Part shown: positions 27,281-37,352 of the stretch, piece after piece
Numbering within the stretch: the stretch's first letter is position 1
Layout of the letters: each line of letters starts with the position of its first letter
Source: Tectiglobus diatomicola
GTDB lineage: Bacteria; Pseudomonadota; Alphaproteobacteria; Rhizobiales; Hyphomicrobiaceae
Reading direction: 5' to 3'
Assembly (NCBI GenBank): GCA_039583345.1
Contig: JAZDSJ010000006.1
Span: 1 to 64,000 of the forward strand
Length of the DNA stretch: 64,000 nucleotides
Position numbers and translations under genes: made by a program
The notes under the pieces: model-generated
Told to the model about the DNA's origin: nothing
What the model saw: the letters and a program-made list of their open reading frames with translations, nothing else
The model's database searches: none

Positions 27281-27635
27281 GCGTTCAGAATCCTAACTGT
27301 TTCTTGCGTTTTAAGGAAGTTTTTCGAAGAAAAACCATGACTTTATTAAAATAATTACTACAATTTTAAATAACAGATTTGAAACCAAGTGTCTATCAAG
27401 ATGATCATTAAGTCTAGAGTCATCAATAAGTTTAGTTGTGTCTAAATTTTTAGATACATATTACTACTTAGTGAGTTTTGAGCGAAACTTAAATTAATTA
27501 ATCGATTTTAATAAATACAAAGCTTATAAAATATTCATGGAGCTAACAAACATTTTTCATCATAATACTCTAAACAAAAGGCAAATTGTAGCATTAGCAT
27601 AAGTTATATATAAAGTTTATAGGCCAAGACTATTC
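27281..27635. other. gene-free gap downstream of bamA
   Basis: 355 bp of AT-rich sequence. In most alphaproteobacteria lpxD-fabZ-lpxA-lpxI-lpxB follows bamA. None is here, and I find no recognisable relic. It also carries the rpsU promoter. Confidence 0.55.
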
Positions 27636-29978
27636 TTAAAATTTTGTAGCAGCACCGAAACGAAACTTTTGCTCATCATCATACATTTCGCTCTTAATTG
27701 GAATGGCATAGTCGAAGCGCAGCGGTCCTAAAGGAGAATTCCATAATATAGACGCACCAAGCGATGCTCTGATGCTCTCATCGTCTAAGATCGTACAGTT
27801 GCCGCTAAGACATGAATTCTCAGCACGACTGCTAACACCAAATAATGACCCGGTATCAGCGAAAACAGCCCCTGACATTCCAATAGCATCATGTAGATAA
27901 GGGAGGGGAAATCTCACCTCAGCAGTAGCACCCCAAAAGGTTGTACCACCTAAAGCATCACCAGAGTTAGAATCTCTGGGTCCCAGTCCAGCTTTATCAA
28001 AACCACGAATAAGCTCTCCACCTTTGTAAAAAAGATCTAAAAGTCGAACACCTCCATCACCAATACCTTCAATGTGACCAGCTATTATGCGCCCGACAAA
28101 TGTCACCTTGTCATAGAGCGGATAATAGGCACGAACCTCACTCTGCATACGAACATACTTAACATCACCCCCTATACCTGCGAAATCTGCACCTAAAGTC
28201 AAGTAAAGACCACGATTAGGATTTTTAGGGTGATTACGAATATCATAACTTATACTACTTCCGAAAAGGGATGTAACCTGCTTTCCTTCAGCATCTTTAA
28301 TTGCAATAGAAGCATCATCCTCGACGTCATATAATTCATCACGTTTTAGACGATAATGGGTTGCAAGCCAGATGTTTTCCGTAAGAGGAAATCCTAAACG
28401 AAAATTTGTCCCGGTTGAGTGACTTTTATAGGATGCTTCGTCACTTAAATCTACTTCTTTGTGAAAAAGATCAAAGCCAGCTGATATATTCTTATCCATA
28501 AATCGTGGCTCAGTAAAACTTAGATCTCCCTGAGCACGATTAAATGAACCACCAAGTTTAAATCTTAGGAATTGTCCATTTCCCATAAGATTACGCTCAG
28601 TTATAGATATATCGCCTATAATACCTTCAGCACTTGAATAACCCGCACCAAAAGCAAGCTCGCCGGTTGGCTGTTCCACAACAATAAAATCTATCACCAC
28701 ACGATCACGCGAGGAACCTGGACTTCGGCGCACATTAACGGACTTAAAAAAGCCAAGTTTGCGTAACCGATCGTTTGCGCGTTCAATCAGAAGAGGATTG
28801 TATGCATCTCCCTCAACAAGTCTTATCTCACGACGTATTATGTGATCTTTTGTGCGCCCATTACCAATTACATTAATACGCTCGATATAAATACGCTCAC
28901 CTTCATCAACAACGTAAGTCAAGTTAATTTTGCGACTTACAGGATCACGATCTGTCCTTGGGCGAACTCTAGAAAAAGCAAATCCCTGCTTTGCAGTTGC
29001 TAATGTTAACTTTTCTACTGTTTTATCTATATTACCTGCATTATAAACGTCACCAGACAACGTTAGAATAGAACCTTCCAATGATTTAGAACGCAACTCA
29101 GGCAAAACATTGTCAACTCGAACTTCACCAAATTTGTATAGAGCACCTTCATCAACAGTAAAAGTTAGAAAAAATCCTGATGAATCAGGCGCAAGCTCTG
29201 CGTTTGCGGACAGTATGCGAACATCTGCATAACCGTTTTTAAGATAATATTGACGCAAAAGTTCCTTATCGAGCTTCATACGTTCCGGATCATAAATACC
29301 ACCACTAGTAAAATAATCGAACCAACTTGACTGAGTTGTTGAAATGATATCCCGCAACTGAGAATCAGAAAAAGCATTGTTGCCAATAAAATTTATACTT
29401 TTTACTTTTGTAGCATTTCCTTCATTAATCTCGAAAATAACATTAACACGACTATCTCCGAGTTCTACTAATTGTGGATCGACGGTTGCTGAGAAATGAC
29501 CTTGCCTACGATAAAGTTCTGAAATACGCAGTGAATCAGAAAGGGCTCGAGCTCGTGTATAGACGGATCGAGACTTTAGGCGTACTTCAGATTCTAATAA
29601 ACTAGTTTCCAGTTCTGAGTTACCCTCAAAAGCTACTTTATTTATAATAGGATTTTCAACAACACTTACAACTACTGTTAAACCTTGTAACGAAATAGTT
29701 ACATCTGCAAAAAGTCCTGTTGCAAACAATGCACGTAGTGATGAATTAACTAGAGCGTCGTCATAAGGTCCGCCTACATTAAAGTCTAAGTACGACCGAA
29801 CAGTTGCAGCCTCAACTCGCCGATTGCCATTAACTTCGATTCGACGAATAATTTCCTGCGCTTTAGCAATCTTAGTAGGAGTTATAAAGAAAGACGAGCT
29901 GGGAAAGCTAAGTAATGCTCCACTTAAAATTGTAGTTATGAAAGCTTGTTTACAAATCTGTTGAAATGACTTAGGCAT
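27636..29978 (-). CDS. bamA: outer membrane protein assembly factor BamA
   Basis: Omp85-family protein that inserts beta-barrels into the outer membrane. A signal peptide (about 29 hydrophobic residues ending near A-K-A-Q) is followed by five POTRA-type repeats with recurring I-x-x-I-x-x-x-G-N/F-x-G-N motifs. A C-terminal beta-barrel follows and ends in aromatic Phe. The frame is open up to 30065, but the signal peptide begins at Met30 of that frame, so I place the start at 29978. rseP lies upstream (175 bp). The terminal block rseP-bamA is the conserved alphaproteobacterial order. Confidence 0.94.
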   Translation of the reverse strand: MPKSFQQICKQAFITTILSGALLSFPSSSFFITPTKIAKAQEIIRRIEVNGNRRVEAATVRSYLDFNVGGPYDDALVNSSLRALFATGLFADVTISLQGLTVVVSVVENPIINKVAFEGNSELETSLLESEVRLKSRSVYTRARALSDSLRISELYRRQGHFSATVDPQLVELGDSRVNVIFEINEGNATKVKSINFIGNNAFSDSQLRDIISTTQSSWFDYFTSGGIYDPERMKLDKELLRQYYLKNGYADVRILSANAELAPDSSGFFLTFTVDEGALYKFGEVRVDNVLPELRSKSLEGSILTLSGDVYNAGNIDKTVEKLTLATAKQGFAFSRVRPRTDRDPVSRKINLTYVVDEGERIYIERINVIGNGRTKDHIIRREIRLVEGDAYNPLLIERANDRLRKLGFFKSVNVRRSPGSSRDRVVIDFIVVEQPTGELAFGAGYSSAEGIIGDISITERNLMGNGQFLRFKLGGSFNRAQGDLSFTEPRFMDKNISAGFDLFHKEVDLSDEASYKSHSTGTNFRLGFPLTENIWLATHYRLKRDELYDVEDDASIAIKDAEGKQVTSLFGSSISYDIRNHPKNPNRGLYLTLGADFAGIGGDVKYVRMQSEVRAYYPLYDKVTFVGRIIAGHIEGIGDGGVRLLDLFYKGGELIRGFDKAGLGPRDSNSGDALGGTTFWGATAEVRFPLPYLHDAIGMSGAVFADTGSLFGVSSRAENSCLSGNCTILDDESIRASLGASILWNSPLGPLRFDYAIPIKSEMYDDEQKFRFGAATKF

Positions 29979-30153
29979 GTTGCCACGGCCCTTTATACCG
30001 AAGTTTTCTATGAAGAACGTGCACTCAACACAACAAGCGCACGGCACAAAACTAACGCAACTCACAGCTTAATAAAGCGGCCACTATCAGTTAAAAATGT
30101 TATAACTGACCAGTAGATGATTCAGTGTACTGATTGGAAGTGGCAAAAATGCT

Positions 30154-31332
30154 TCACCTAGGTTGATTCTTAACAATAGCGTCATCAAACCAGTCTTTAA
30201 CTATTACTCTATCGTTCCAGGTTGCGAAAAGCATTAGCGCAAAAACTAAAGCTAATCCAATTTTAAAGCTGAATTCCTGTGTACTTTCACTAAGAGGGCG
30301 CCCCCTGAGTGCTTCCATTGCATAAAATAAGAGGTGGCCACCATCAAGCATTGGCACTGGAAAGAGGTTTATGAGGCCTATGCTAACTGACATAAAAGCT
30401 ATAAATTGTATGATATGAGCAACGCCAAGCTGCGCAACTTTTCCTGAAGCATCAGCGATTCGAATAACACCACCTAATTGATCGGCGGGCTGACGCTGCA
30501 TAATCATATCTCCAATATAATAAATCGTTTGTATAACTATAGTCCATGTCTGTCGCATCCCAAGACTTATAGCTTCAACTAACCCTACACTTTTATGTAA
30601 AATCTTACTTGTATCATTAGAGCTCTGAATACCAATAACAGGTCTCCTATGTCTACCCGCAATACTATCCACGTTTTCTTTTAGTACTGGTGTCACTAAA
30701 AGATCAATCAAGCGACCACTTCGCTCGACTACGAATACAAGTTCTCGCTCCGCACTTAATACTACATGATGTTGTATATCTGAAAAACTTTTTATTAAAT
30801 TTCCATCTATGCTAACGATCAAATCACCTGGCTCAAAGCCGGCAGATTCGGCTGGAGTACCAGGTACTACTGCATTCACTCTAGGTTCGATCAAAACAAT
30901 TCCGTAAATCAAAGACAATAAAGTGAAAATAACAATTGCAAAAAGAAAGTTTGTAATTGGACCTGCTGCAACGACAGCTGATCTCTGCCAAACTGGCTTT
31001 GTATGAAAAAAGCCGGTTTGTTCGTCATCGGTCATCATAGCATGACCACGAGACAACTGAATACTCGCTGAGTTATCATCATCTACAAACTTGACATAAC
31101 CACCGAGTGGAAGCCAAGCCAAGCGCCAACGCGTACCATGACGGTCATTGAAACCGCAAATTTCACGACCAAAACCAATTGAAAATGTTGACACTTTAAC
31201 ACCGCACCACCTTGCAACTAAAAAGTGCCCCAGCTCATGAACAAGCACAACCACAAACAAAACGAAAAGAAATGCTGAAAGAACAAACAAGACATCCAAA
31301 ATGCTATCTAAAAAAACAAGCAATAAGTCCAT
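30154..31332 (-). CDS. rseP: site-2 intramembrane zinc metalloprotease RseP
   Basis: 392 residues. The zinc motif is HELGH (H32, E33, H36) in the first helix, and a third ligand lies in the NLFPVPMLDGGH segment near 320. One PDZ domain is visible at about 145-215. Four membrane helices match the S2P family. It cleaves anti-sigma factors or signal peptides in the inner membrane. Position between dxr and bamA is canonical. Confidence 0.95.
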   Translation of the reverse strand: MDLLLVFLDSILDVLFVLSAFLFVLFVVVLVHELGHFLVARWCGVKVSTFSIGFGREICGFNDRHGTRWRLAWLPLGGYVKFVDDDNSASIQLSRGHAMMTDDEQTGFFHTKPVWQRSAVVAAGPITNFLFAIVIFTLLSLIYGIVLIEPRVNAVVPGTPAESAGFEPGDLIVSIDGNLIKSFSDIQHHVVLSAERELVFVVERSGRLIDLLVTPVLKENVDSIAGRHRRPVIGIQSSNDTSKILHKSVGLVEAISLGMRQTWTIVIQTIYYIGDMIMQRQPADQLGGVIRIADASGKVAQLGVAHIIQFIAFMSVSIGLINLFPVPMLDGGHLLFYAMEALRGRPLSESTQEFSFKIGLALVFALMLFATWNDRVIVKDWFDDAIVKNQPR

Positions 31333-31384
31333 TGTGCCGCCATCCTTATTTCGGTTGTATTTACCGCGCTACAAGCGCAACTTG

Positions 31385-32602
31385 CTACTTGTGGATCATG
31401 TCACAAGCAATTTGTTTAGCTTCATGATCTAGCTCCAAGACTTCATCTATTGTACATACAGGTTCTAAAAGGTTTTTTTGTTCTGCTTTTTCTAGGCATC
31501 TTTCAACGATCCGAGCAATATCTACGAATGCAATTTTACGCGAGAGAAAAGCAGCAACAGCGTATTCATTAGCAGCATTCAAGATATTTGGTGCTGACCC
31601 TCCTTTTACCAAAGCTGATATCGCCAACTTTAAAGCAGGAAATCGAACCGTATCCGGAGCCTCGAAACTAAGGGATTTCATTTTGATAAGGTCAAGTGGT
31701 TTTGTTGGTGACGCCATACGTTCAGGCCATGCTAAACAATAAGAAATAGGTGTGCGCATATCCGGGTTAGCTAACTGAGCAATGACAGAACCATCGCAAA
31801 ACGAAACAAGACAATGAATTATGGATTCGGGATGAATAATGGCCTTCAAACGATCTGGATCTATAGAAAATAAGTGATGAGCTTCAATCAATTCTAATCC
31901 TTTATTCATTAAAGTAGCAGAATCTATAGAAATTTTAGCGCCCATTGACCAATTAGGGTGACACAAAGCCTGCTCTGGTGTGACTGTAACAAGCTTATCT
32001 AAAGTGCAACTTCTAAACGGCCCACCTGATGCTGTTATCGCTACCTGAGTGACCTTATCAAGCGCCTCACCACGTATAGCCTGATGAATTGCAGCGTGCT
32101 CCGAATCGAGCGGAAGTAGTTCTGTGCCAGCTTTATTAACTTCAGACATAAAAATATCACCTGCCGCCACAAGACACTCTTTGTTTGCGAGAGCAACGCG
32201 TTGGCCTTGACGTACTGCTTCAAAACTTGGTCGAAGCCCCGCTGAGCCAACAATCGATGCGATAGTACAATCTACGCGTCGTGATCCTGCCTCAATGAGG
32301 CCTGTCTTTCCTGATGCAACCTCGATTGACGTTCCAGCAAGATATGATTTTAACTCTTCATATTTTGTATGGTCACCAACCACAGCAAATTTTGCATTAT
32401 GAGCCTTTGCAAGCCTAGCTAACTCAGCTACATTCTTATATCCGGTCAATGCTTCGATTTGAAATTTTTCTTTGGAACGAGCAATAATGTCAAGCGCATT
32501 CATCCCGATCGAACCAGTTGCTCCGAGCACACTTACAGTTCGGACATCAACAGCTGGATCGCTATCTTCTATTTTATTATTTGACTTAACACTCCAGTGC
32601 AT
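31385..32602 (-). CDS. dxr: 1-deoxy-D-xylulose 5-phosphate reductoisomerase
   Basis: 405 residues, second step of the MEP isoprenoid pathway (DXP to MEP, NADPH-dependent). The dinucleotide motif is GATGSIG at 27-33. Metal and substrate segments are intact: L-P-L-D-S-E-H, ASGGPFR and MNKGLELIEAH. A 10-15 residue N-terminal extension precedes the family start; a later start is possible. It lies between cdsA and rseP, in the usual order. Confidence 0.96.
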   Translation of the reverse strand: MHWSVKSNNKIEDSDPAVDVRTVSVLGATGSIGMNALDIIARSKEKFQIEALTGYKNVAELARLAKAHNAKFAVVGDHTKYEELKSYLAGTSIEVASGKTGLIEAGSRRVDCTIASIVGSAGLRPSFEAVRQGQRVALANKECLVAAGDIFMSEVNKAGTELLPLDSEHAAIHQAIRGEALDKVTQVAITASGGPFRSCTLDKLVTVTPEQALCHPNWSMGAKISIDSATLMNKGLELIEAHHLFSIDPDRLKAIIHPESIIHCLVSFCDGSVIAQLANPDMRTPISYCLAWPERMASPTKPLDLIKMKSLSFEAPDTVRFPALKLAISALVKGGSAPNILNAANEYAVAAFLSRKIAFVDIARIVERCLEKAEQKNLLEPVCTIDEVLELDHEAKQIACDMIHK

Positions 32603-32737
32603 GACCAGTGAACTTCCCTGATGTATTTATCATATGGATAAGGCAGAAGCTGATTTCAAAGTGTTTTACTATCCCTTTAAAAGGTTAACTTTCCAAGTTG
32701 CAGCACACCCTTACCTCATGCAATAAATAATGTAGCA

Positions 32738-33565
32738 TTAATGAGCCAACATTAGAGCCCTGGCAGGTGCTCCTTGTTCAATTATAAATCCTATTAGAAC
32801 AGCAACTGAGGACGCTATTATTATTCCATCGAACCGGTCTAAAACGCCACCATGCCCAGGAATTAACGAACTCGCATGCCGTAAACCATAATATCGTTTA
32901 AATGCCGATTCGAGCAAATCACCAACACATCCGGATGCGCCTATAACAAGACCAAGTGCCCCTAGCCAAATTATGGAGTCATAACAAAAAACTAAAGCGA
33001 AAAGCAAACCAGAAAAATAGCTAGCAGCTAAGCCACCTATGACACCCGACCAAGTTTTGTTTGGAGAAAGATACGGCCACAATAGTGGCCCACCTACTAT
33101 TTTACCTACTAACATAGCAAACGTATCGTGTGAGGCAACAACAAAAAAAATAAAAAAAACTGCATGAATGCCATACGGCTCGTCATTTCGTAGATAAATT
33201 AAAGCAAATACTGGCACTGCTATATAAGCCAGACCCATTGTAGAAACAAAGCAATGCTTTTTGTTTTGGAGAGCGGCCATTACAATCATGCCTACGATAA
33301 GCGTGGTACCAGCCAGGCTGTAACTATTAACCGATGACGCAATAGCTACAATTGCAATAGCAGCTATATGAACAACATGTCCCGCGTCAAAAAGTTTAGA
33401 GCGCACAGCTCTTCCCCACTCCCAACACATGGCGGAGGAAAGCACTATGGTGAGTGCCGTAAATGTCCAAACGCTATTCCATAATGCGACTGCTGCAACG
33501 ACGGACATCAGGAGTGCTGATAAAGTTCGTACCGTAAGCTCATCTGAAATTTGGAGCAATGCCAT
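32738..33565 (-). CDS. cdsA: phosphatidate cytidylyltransferase
   Basis: 275-residue polytopic membrane enzyme making CDP-diacylglycerol for phospholipids. Hydrophobic helices fill most of the sequence. The C-terminal signature is present: S-P-N-K-T-W-S-G near 168, G-D-L-L-E-S-A-F-K-R, and PGHGGVLDRFDG. It lies between uppS and dxr. Confidence 0.94.
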   Translation of the reverse strand: MALLQISDELTVRTLSALLMSVVAAVALWNSVWTFTALTIVLSSAMCWEWGRAVRSKLFDAGHVVHIAAIAIVAIASSVNSYSLAGTTLIVGMIVMAALQNKKHCFVSTMGLAYIAVPVFALIYLRNDEPYGIHAVFFIFFVVASHDTFAMLVGKIVGGPLLWPYLSPNKTWSGVIGGLAASYFSGLLFALVFCYDSIIWLGALGLVIGASGCVGDLLESAFKRYYGLRHASSLIPGHGGVLDRFDGIIIASSVAVLIGFIIEQGAPARALMLAH

Positions 33566-33729
33566 CAGAGTGATTCCATTTTATTTTGAAAGCTCGTAGG
33601 GTTCACTCCCACACTTGCTCATGGTTAAATGGAAATATGGTTTAAGGCAAACGAACACTGCAATGTCTAACAATTTTTGATATCTATATGAAAGTAGAAA
33701 CTTAAGTTTCAAGGACGTATCAATGATAA

Positions 33730-34494
33730 TCATGCGTTCTTCACTCTACGCAGCCCACCGTAGCGACGCTGGCGAGAGCTATATATATCAATGGCTGATC
33801 TAAGTAAGTCTATGTCAAAATCAGGCCAATACTCGCGAAAAAAAACAAATTCTGCATATGCACACTGCCAAAGAAGAAAGTTCGACAAACGTTCTTCTCC
33901 GCTTGTTCGGATTAGCAGATCCGGATCAGGTACACCAGCTGTATGAAGTTCTCTAGCCAGATGTTGAGGTGTAATATCAGAAGGCACTAGTTCTCCAATC
34001 GCGACGAGTTTTGCTAACCTTTGGGCTGCAAGCGTGATTTCATTTCGCGACCCATAATTAAAAGCCAGGACAAGATTAAGTTTAGTATTGGTTTGAGTTA
34101 TGTTTGTAGCCTCGTCAATCATAACTAACAAGTCTGGATCAATGTTAGTACGCTCACCAATTACTCTAATTTTTACACCATAACGGTTGATATCTGCAAG
34201 ATCTCTACTAATAAAACGCTTCATAAGCATCATGAGATCATCAATTTCACTGTCTGGACGCGACCAATTCTCAGTTGAAAAACTGTAAAGTGTCAAGTAC
34301 TGAACTTTCAGTTTAATTGCAGCCTGTATTGTTCGACGGACAGCCTTAACTCCCATTCGATGCCCAATAGCGCGGGGCAGTCTGCGTTCTTGAGCCCACC
34401 GACCATTGCCATCCATAATGATGGCAATATGGGTTGGGATATCCGCTTTCGAGATGTCCACGCATCCTTGGTTGATTGGTATATCAGCAAACAC
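33730..34494 (-). CDS. uppS: undecaprenyl diphosphate synthase
   Basis: 254-residue cis-prenyltransferase supplying the lipid carrier for cell-wall polymers. The catalytic segment IAIIMDGNGRWA has D28. The S-T-E-N-W and RTSGEERLSNF motifs are intact. Start at ATG with a full N-terminus. frr is 61 bp upstream. Confidence 0.96.
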   Translation of the reverse strand: MFADIPINQGCVDISKADIPTHIAIIMDGNGRWAQERRLPRAIGHRMGVKAVRRTIQAAIKLKVQYLTLYSFSTENWSRPDSEIDDLMMLMKRFISRDLADINRYGVKIRVIGERTNIDPDLLVMIDEATNITQTNTKLNLVLAFNYGSRNEITLAAQRLAKLVAIGELVPSDITPQHLARELHTAGVPDPDLLIRTSGEERLSNFLLWQCAYAEFVFFREYWPDFDIDLLRSAIDIYSSRQRRYGGLRRVKNA

Positions 34495-34555
34495 TTTAGC
34501 CCCGATCTCCGTCTTAAATACAGATTAACTGCAAGCTAATAAGAAACCGATAATT

Positions 34556-35131
34556 TTAGACTTTATTAATATCCTGCTCTTTGTTGGCTAAGAGTTTATC
34601 AATCTCAGATATGATTTTATCGGTTAGGTTCTGCACATCTATGTTACCCTTTTTAAGTTCGTCTTGACTAATTTCACCTTGTTTTTCCTGTCTCTTCAAA
34701 AGATCATTACCGTCGCGACGGACATTGCGTACAGCTATGCGCGCTTTTTCTGAATAACTATTAGCTATTTTTACGTAATCCTGACGACGTTCTGCAGTAA
34801 GTGGTGGAATTGGTAGGCGTAAGGTTTGCCCGTCTACAATAGGATTAAGACCAAGACTTGACTCACGAATAGCTTTTTCAACAGATGAAACAGATGATTT
34901 ATCATAGACCTGAACAGAAACCATTCTAGGCTCAGGAACCGAGATACTAGCTACGGTGTTTAGTGGCATTTTCTGACCATACACATCGACCATTATCGGA
35001 TCTAGAATATTAACACTAGCACGACCTGTGCGCAAACCACTCAAATCCTTCTTTAAGCTTTCTATAACGCTAACCATACGTTTCTCAAAATCTTTTAATT
35101 TAAATGTACCGGTTGCCACTTTTTCCTCCAA
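34556..35131 (-). CDS. frr: ribosome recycling factor
   Basis: 191 residues, about 5 longer than the common 185. Two-domain RRF pattern: L-R-T-G-R-A-S near 35-41, the hinge and beta-domain, and R-R-D-G-N-D-L-L-K-R-Q-E-K in the third helix. It splits post-termination ribosomes with EF-G. The tail is slightly extended. It follows pyrH in the rpsB-tsf-pyrH-frr block. Confidence 0.97.
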   Translation of the reverse strand: MEEKVATGTFKLKDFEKRMVSVIESLKKDLSGLRTGRASVNILDPIMVDVYGQKMPLNTVASISVPEPRMVSVQVYDKSSVSSVEKAIRESSLGLNPIVDGQTLRLPIPPLTAERRQDYVKIANSYSEKARIAVRNVRRDGNDLLKRQEKQGEISQDELKKGNIDVQNLTDKIISEIDKLLANKEQDINKV

Positions 35132-35275
35132 TTTACCGGATATATCTATAAGGTAGTGTCATTACACAGCTTTATATCAATTCTTATCTGGTGTTTTCCA
35201 TAAATAAAGTTTATTTATAAACCATTAAGTTTTAATTCGGTTGGTACTCACGCACGTCAAAGTTACGTTGCATCG

Positions 35276-35986
35276 TTAGCTGATTACTGTACTACGAGCA
35301 TCACCGCGAAGTAACTTAGCAATGTTACCCGGCTCTGCAATTGAGAAAACAACAACCGGCATCTTATTATCGCGTGCTAAAGCAATAGCAGTAGCATCCA
35401 TCACCTTCAAATTATGAGCTAAAACTTCATCATAAGTAAGCTTATCATAACGGATTGCATTAGAGTCATATTTAGGATCGCATGAATAAACACCGTCAAC
35501 CTGGGTACCTTTAGCAACTGCATCACACTCCATTTCTATGGACCGCAATGCAGCTGTTGTATCGGTGGTGAAGTAAGGATTTCCTGTGCCTGCAGCAAAA
35601 ATAACCACACGACCATGTCTAAGATGATCCAATGCTTTCGGTCGGCAATAAGACTCGCATACAGTTGGCATTGGAATTGCCGAAAGCACGCGAGCAGAAA
35701 CGTTATAAGCAGAAAGTGCATTTTCAAACGCTAAAGCATTCATAACCGTTGCTAACATTCCTATGTAGTCTGCAGTTGCGCGCTCCATTCCATTTGCAGC
35801 CCCTGCTAGTCCGCGGTAAATATTTCCTCCACCAATTACGATAGCAAGCTCTGCGCCTGCTTCAACCGCGTCTGCAACATTTCTGGCCAAGATTCGCGCC
35901 GTAGAAATATCAAAACCATACTTGGCACTCCCCATGAGACCTTCACCGGAAATCTTTAATAACAAGCGCTTATAATGCAGTGCCAT
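35276..35986 (-). CDS. pyrH: UMP kinase
   Basis: 236-residue hexameric UMP kinase making UDP. The LLKISGEGLMG segment starts at residue 8 and the IVIGGGNIYRG segment follows near 50. The T-D-T-T-A-A-L-R and G-V-Y-S-C-D-P-K segments are intact. The length is canonical. A strong terminator lies upstream, after tsf, so pyrH is probably read from its own promoter. Confidence 0.97.
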   Translation of the reverse strand: MALHYKRLLLKISGEGLMGSAKYGFDISTARILARNVADAVEAGAELAIVIGGGNIYRGLAGAANGMERATADYIGMLATVMNALAFENALSAYNVSARVLSAIPMPTVCESYCRPKALDHLRHGRVVIFAAGTGNPYFTTDTTAALRSIEMECDAVAKGTQVDGVYSCDPKYDSNAIRYDKLTYDEVLAHNLKVMDATAIALARDNKMPVVVFSIAEPGNIAKLLRGDARSTVIS

Positions 35987-36159
35987 AATAAATTAGCTTT
36001 CTGCTGTATTTCTGTTCACTATAAAATGTTTCGATACAACAATCTCAATGTAGCGAGCACAAGTTAGTCACTTACTAAGACGTACCAAATAGTTATACAA
36101 TTTATGCTATTAAATGCTAAAATGTATTTATAACGTAAATACATACATTTCTATTTAAG

Positions 36160-36196
36160 AAAAAGGGCCGTCTCTACGATAGACGGCCCTTTTTTT
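36160..36196 (-). terminator. rho-independent terminator after tsf
   Basis: Perfect 9-bp stem GGGCCGTCT / AGACGGCCC (36165-36173 with 36181-36189) and a 7-nt loop. T-runs follow on both strands, so it could work in both directions. It lies about 20 bp after the tsf stop and ends the rpsB-tsf transcript. Confidence 0.92.
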
Positions 36197-36217
36197 AGGA
36201 TGTAATCATACTTAACA

Positions 36218-37150
36218 CTAACTCGCACCTGCCGCAGCAGCAACCTCTGCCGCAAAATTATCCTCTTCCCTCAGTATTCCATCACCTAGTTCATAACGGA
36301 AAAAACCAGTGACTTTGATTGATGCCCCAACATCCTTTTCAGCAGTCTTAATAGCTTGTTCCACTGAAGCTTTACCGTCCATTACGAAAGTCTGCTGTGG
36401 AAGAACAACCTGTTGAAAAAACTCTTTGCGCAATCGCCCTTGTACCATTTTCTCTATTATTTCGTCAGGTTTTCCTGATTGTTTGGCCTGATCGTAATAA
36501 ATTGCTTTCTCTTTAGAAATTACCTCGGCATCCAACTCATCAACACTTAAAGCTAGTGGAGCCGATGCAGCAATGTGCATGGCTAATTGGCGACCGAACT
36601 CGCCTAGCTTTTCAGGGTTCCCGGAACTCTCTAGTGCAACTAAAACACCTATTTTACCGAGTTGATCTGCCGCCTTATTGTGTATGTAATCAGCAACTAA
36701 ACCATTTTCAACATGAAGCACGGCACACCGCCGAAGCGTAATGTTCTCACCAATAGTGGCTATTGCTTCTTTTATGTTATCTTCTACACTGAGCGACTTA
36801 CCAGGATATGGAGTAGATAAGAGCCTATCGATATCTCCATTCGCATCAATACCTAGACACGATATGGCTCTAACCATATCTTGAAACAACACGTTACGAG
36901 CTACAAAGTCAGTTTCAGCGTTAACCTCCACTAGAGAACCAGACTTACCGTTTGCTGATACGCCAATGAGTCCCTCTGCAGCTATTCGGGTTGATTTTTT
37001 TGCGGCTTTTGAAAGGCCTTTTTTACGCAAAATATCAAGGGCATTGTTAATATCACCGCAAGATTCTGTAAGTGCCTGCTTGCAATCCATCATGCCCGCA
37101 CCACTACTCTCGCGCAGTTTTTTTACCATACTTACGGAAATCGTAGTCAT
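36218..37150 (-). CDS. tsf: translation elongation factor Ts
   Basis: 310 residues. The N-terminal UBA-like domain has VKKLRESSGAGMMDCKQAL, and the T-D-F-V-A-R-N motif of the EF-Tu-binding core follows near 80. The length is typical of alphaproteobacteria. It exchanges guanine nucleotide on EF-Tu. rpsB lies 202 bp upstream and the hairpin terminator just downstream. Confidence 0.97.
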   Translation of the reverse strand: MTTISVSMVKKLRESSGAGMMDCKQALTESCGDINNALDILRKKGLSKAAKKSTRIAAEGLIGVSANGKSGSLVEVNAETDFVARNVLFQDMVRAISCLGIDANGDIDRLLSTPYPGKSLSVEDNIKEAIATIGENITLRRCAVLHVENGLVADYIHNKAADQLGKIGVLVALESSGNPEKLGEFGRQLAMHIAASAPLALSVDELDAEVISKEKAIYYDQAKQSGKPDEIIEKMVQGRLRKEFFQQVVLPQQTFVMDGKASVEQAIKTAEKDVGASIKVTGFFRYELGDGILREEDNFAAEVAAAAGAS

Positions 37151-37352
37151 AATTCGCTTTCTTAATAATTTCGTAGCTACTTAGAATCATCTAAGAGATT
37201 ATGTTATGGCAATAACCAATAAGGAACATCAGAAGAAAGTGCTTTATATTACTTAATAAGTCAAAATAAAGCACAGAATGTGAGCCACCAGTAACAAATG
37301 CAAACTAGTAAATAAGTTTTTTTCGATTAAGAGGAAGTACATTAAAATTATA

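Noticed and set aside
27281..27635. lpxD relic after bamA
   Set aside because: No hexapeptide repeat or other motif found in any frame.
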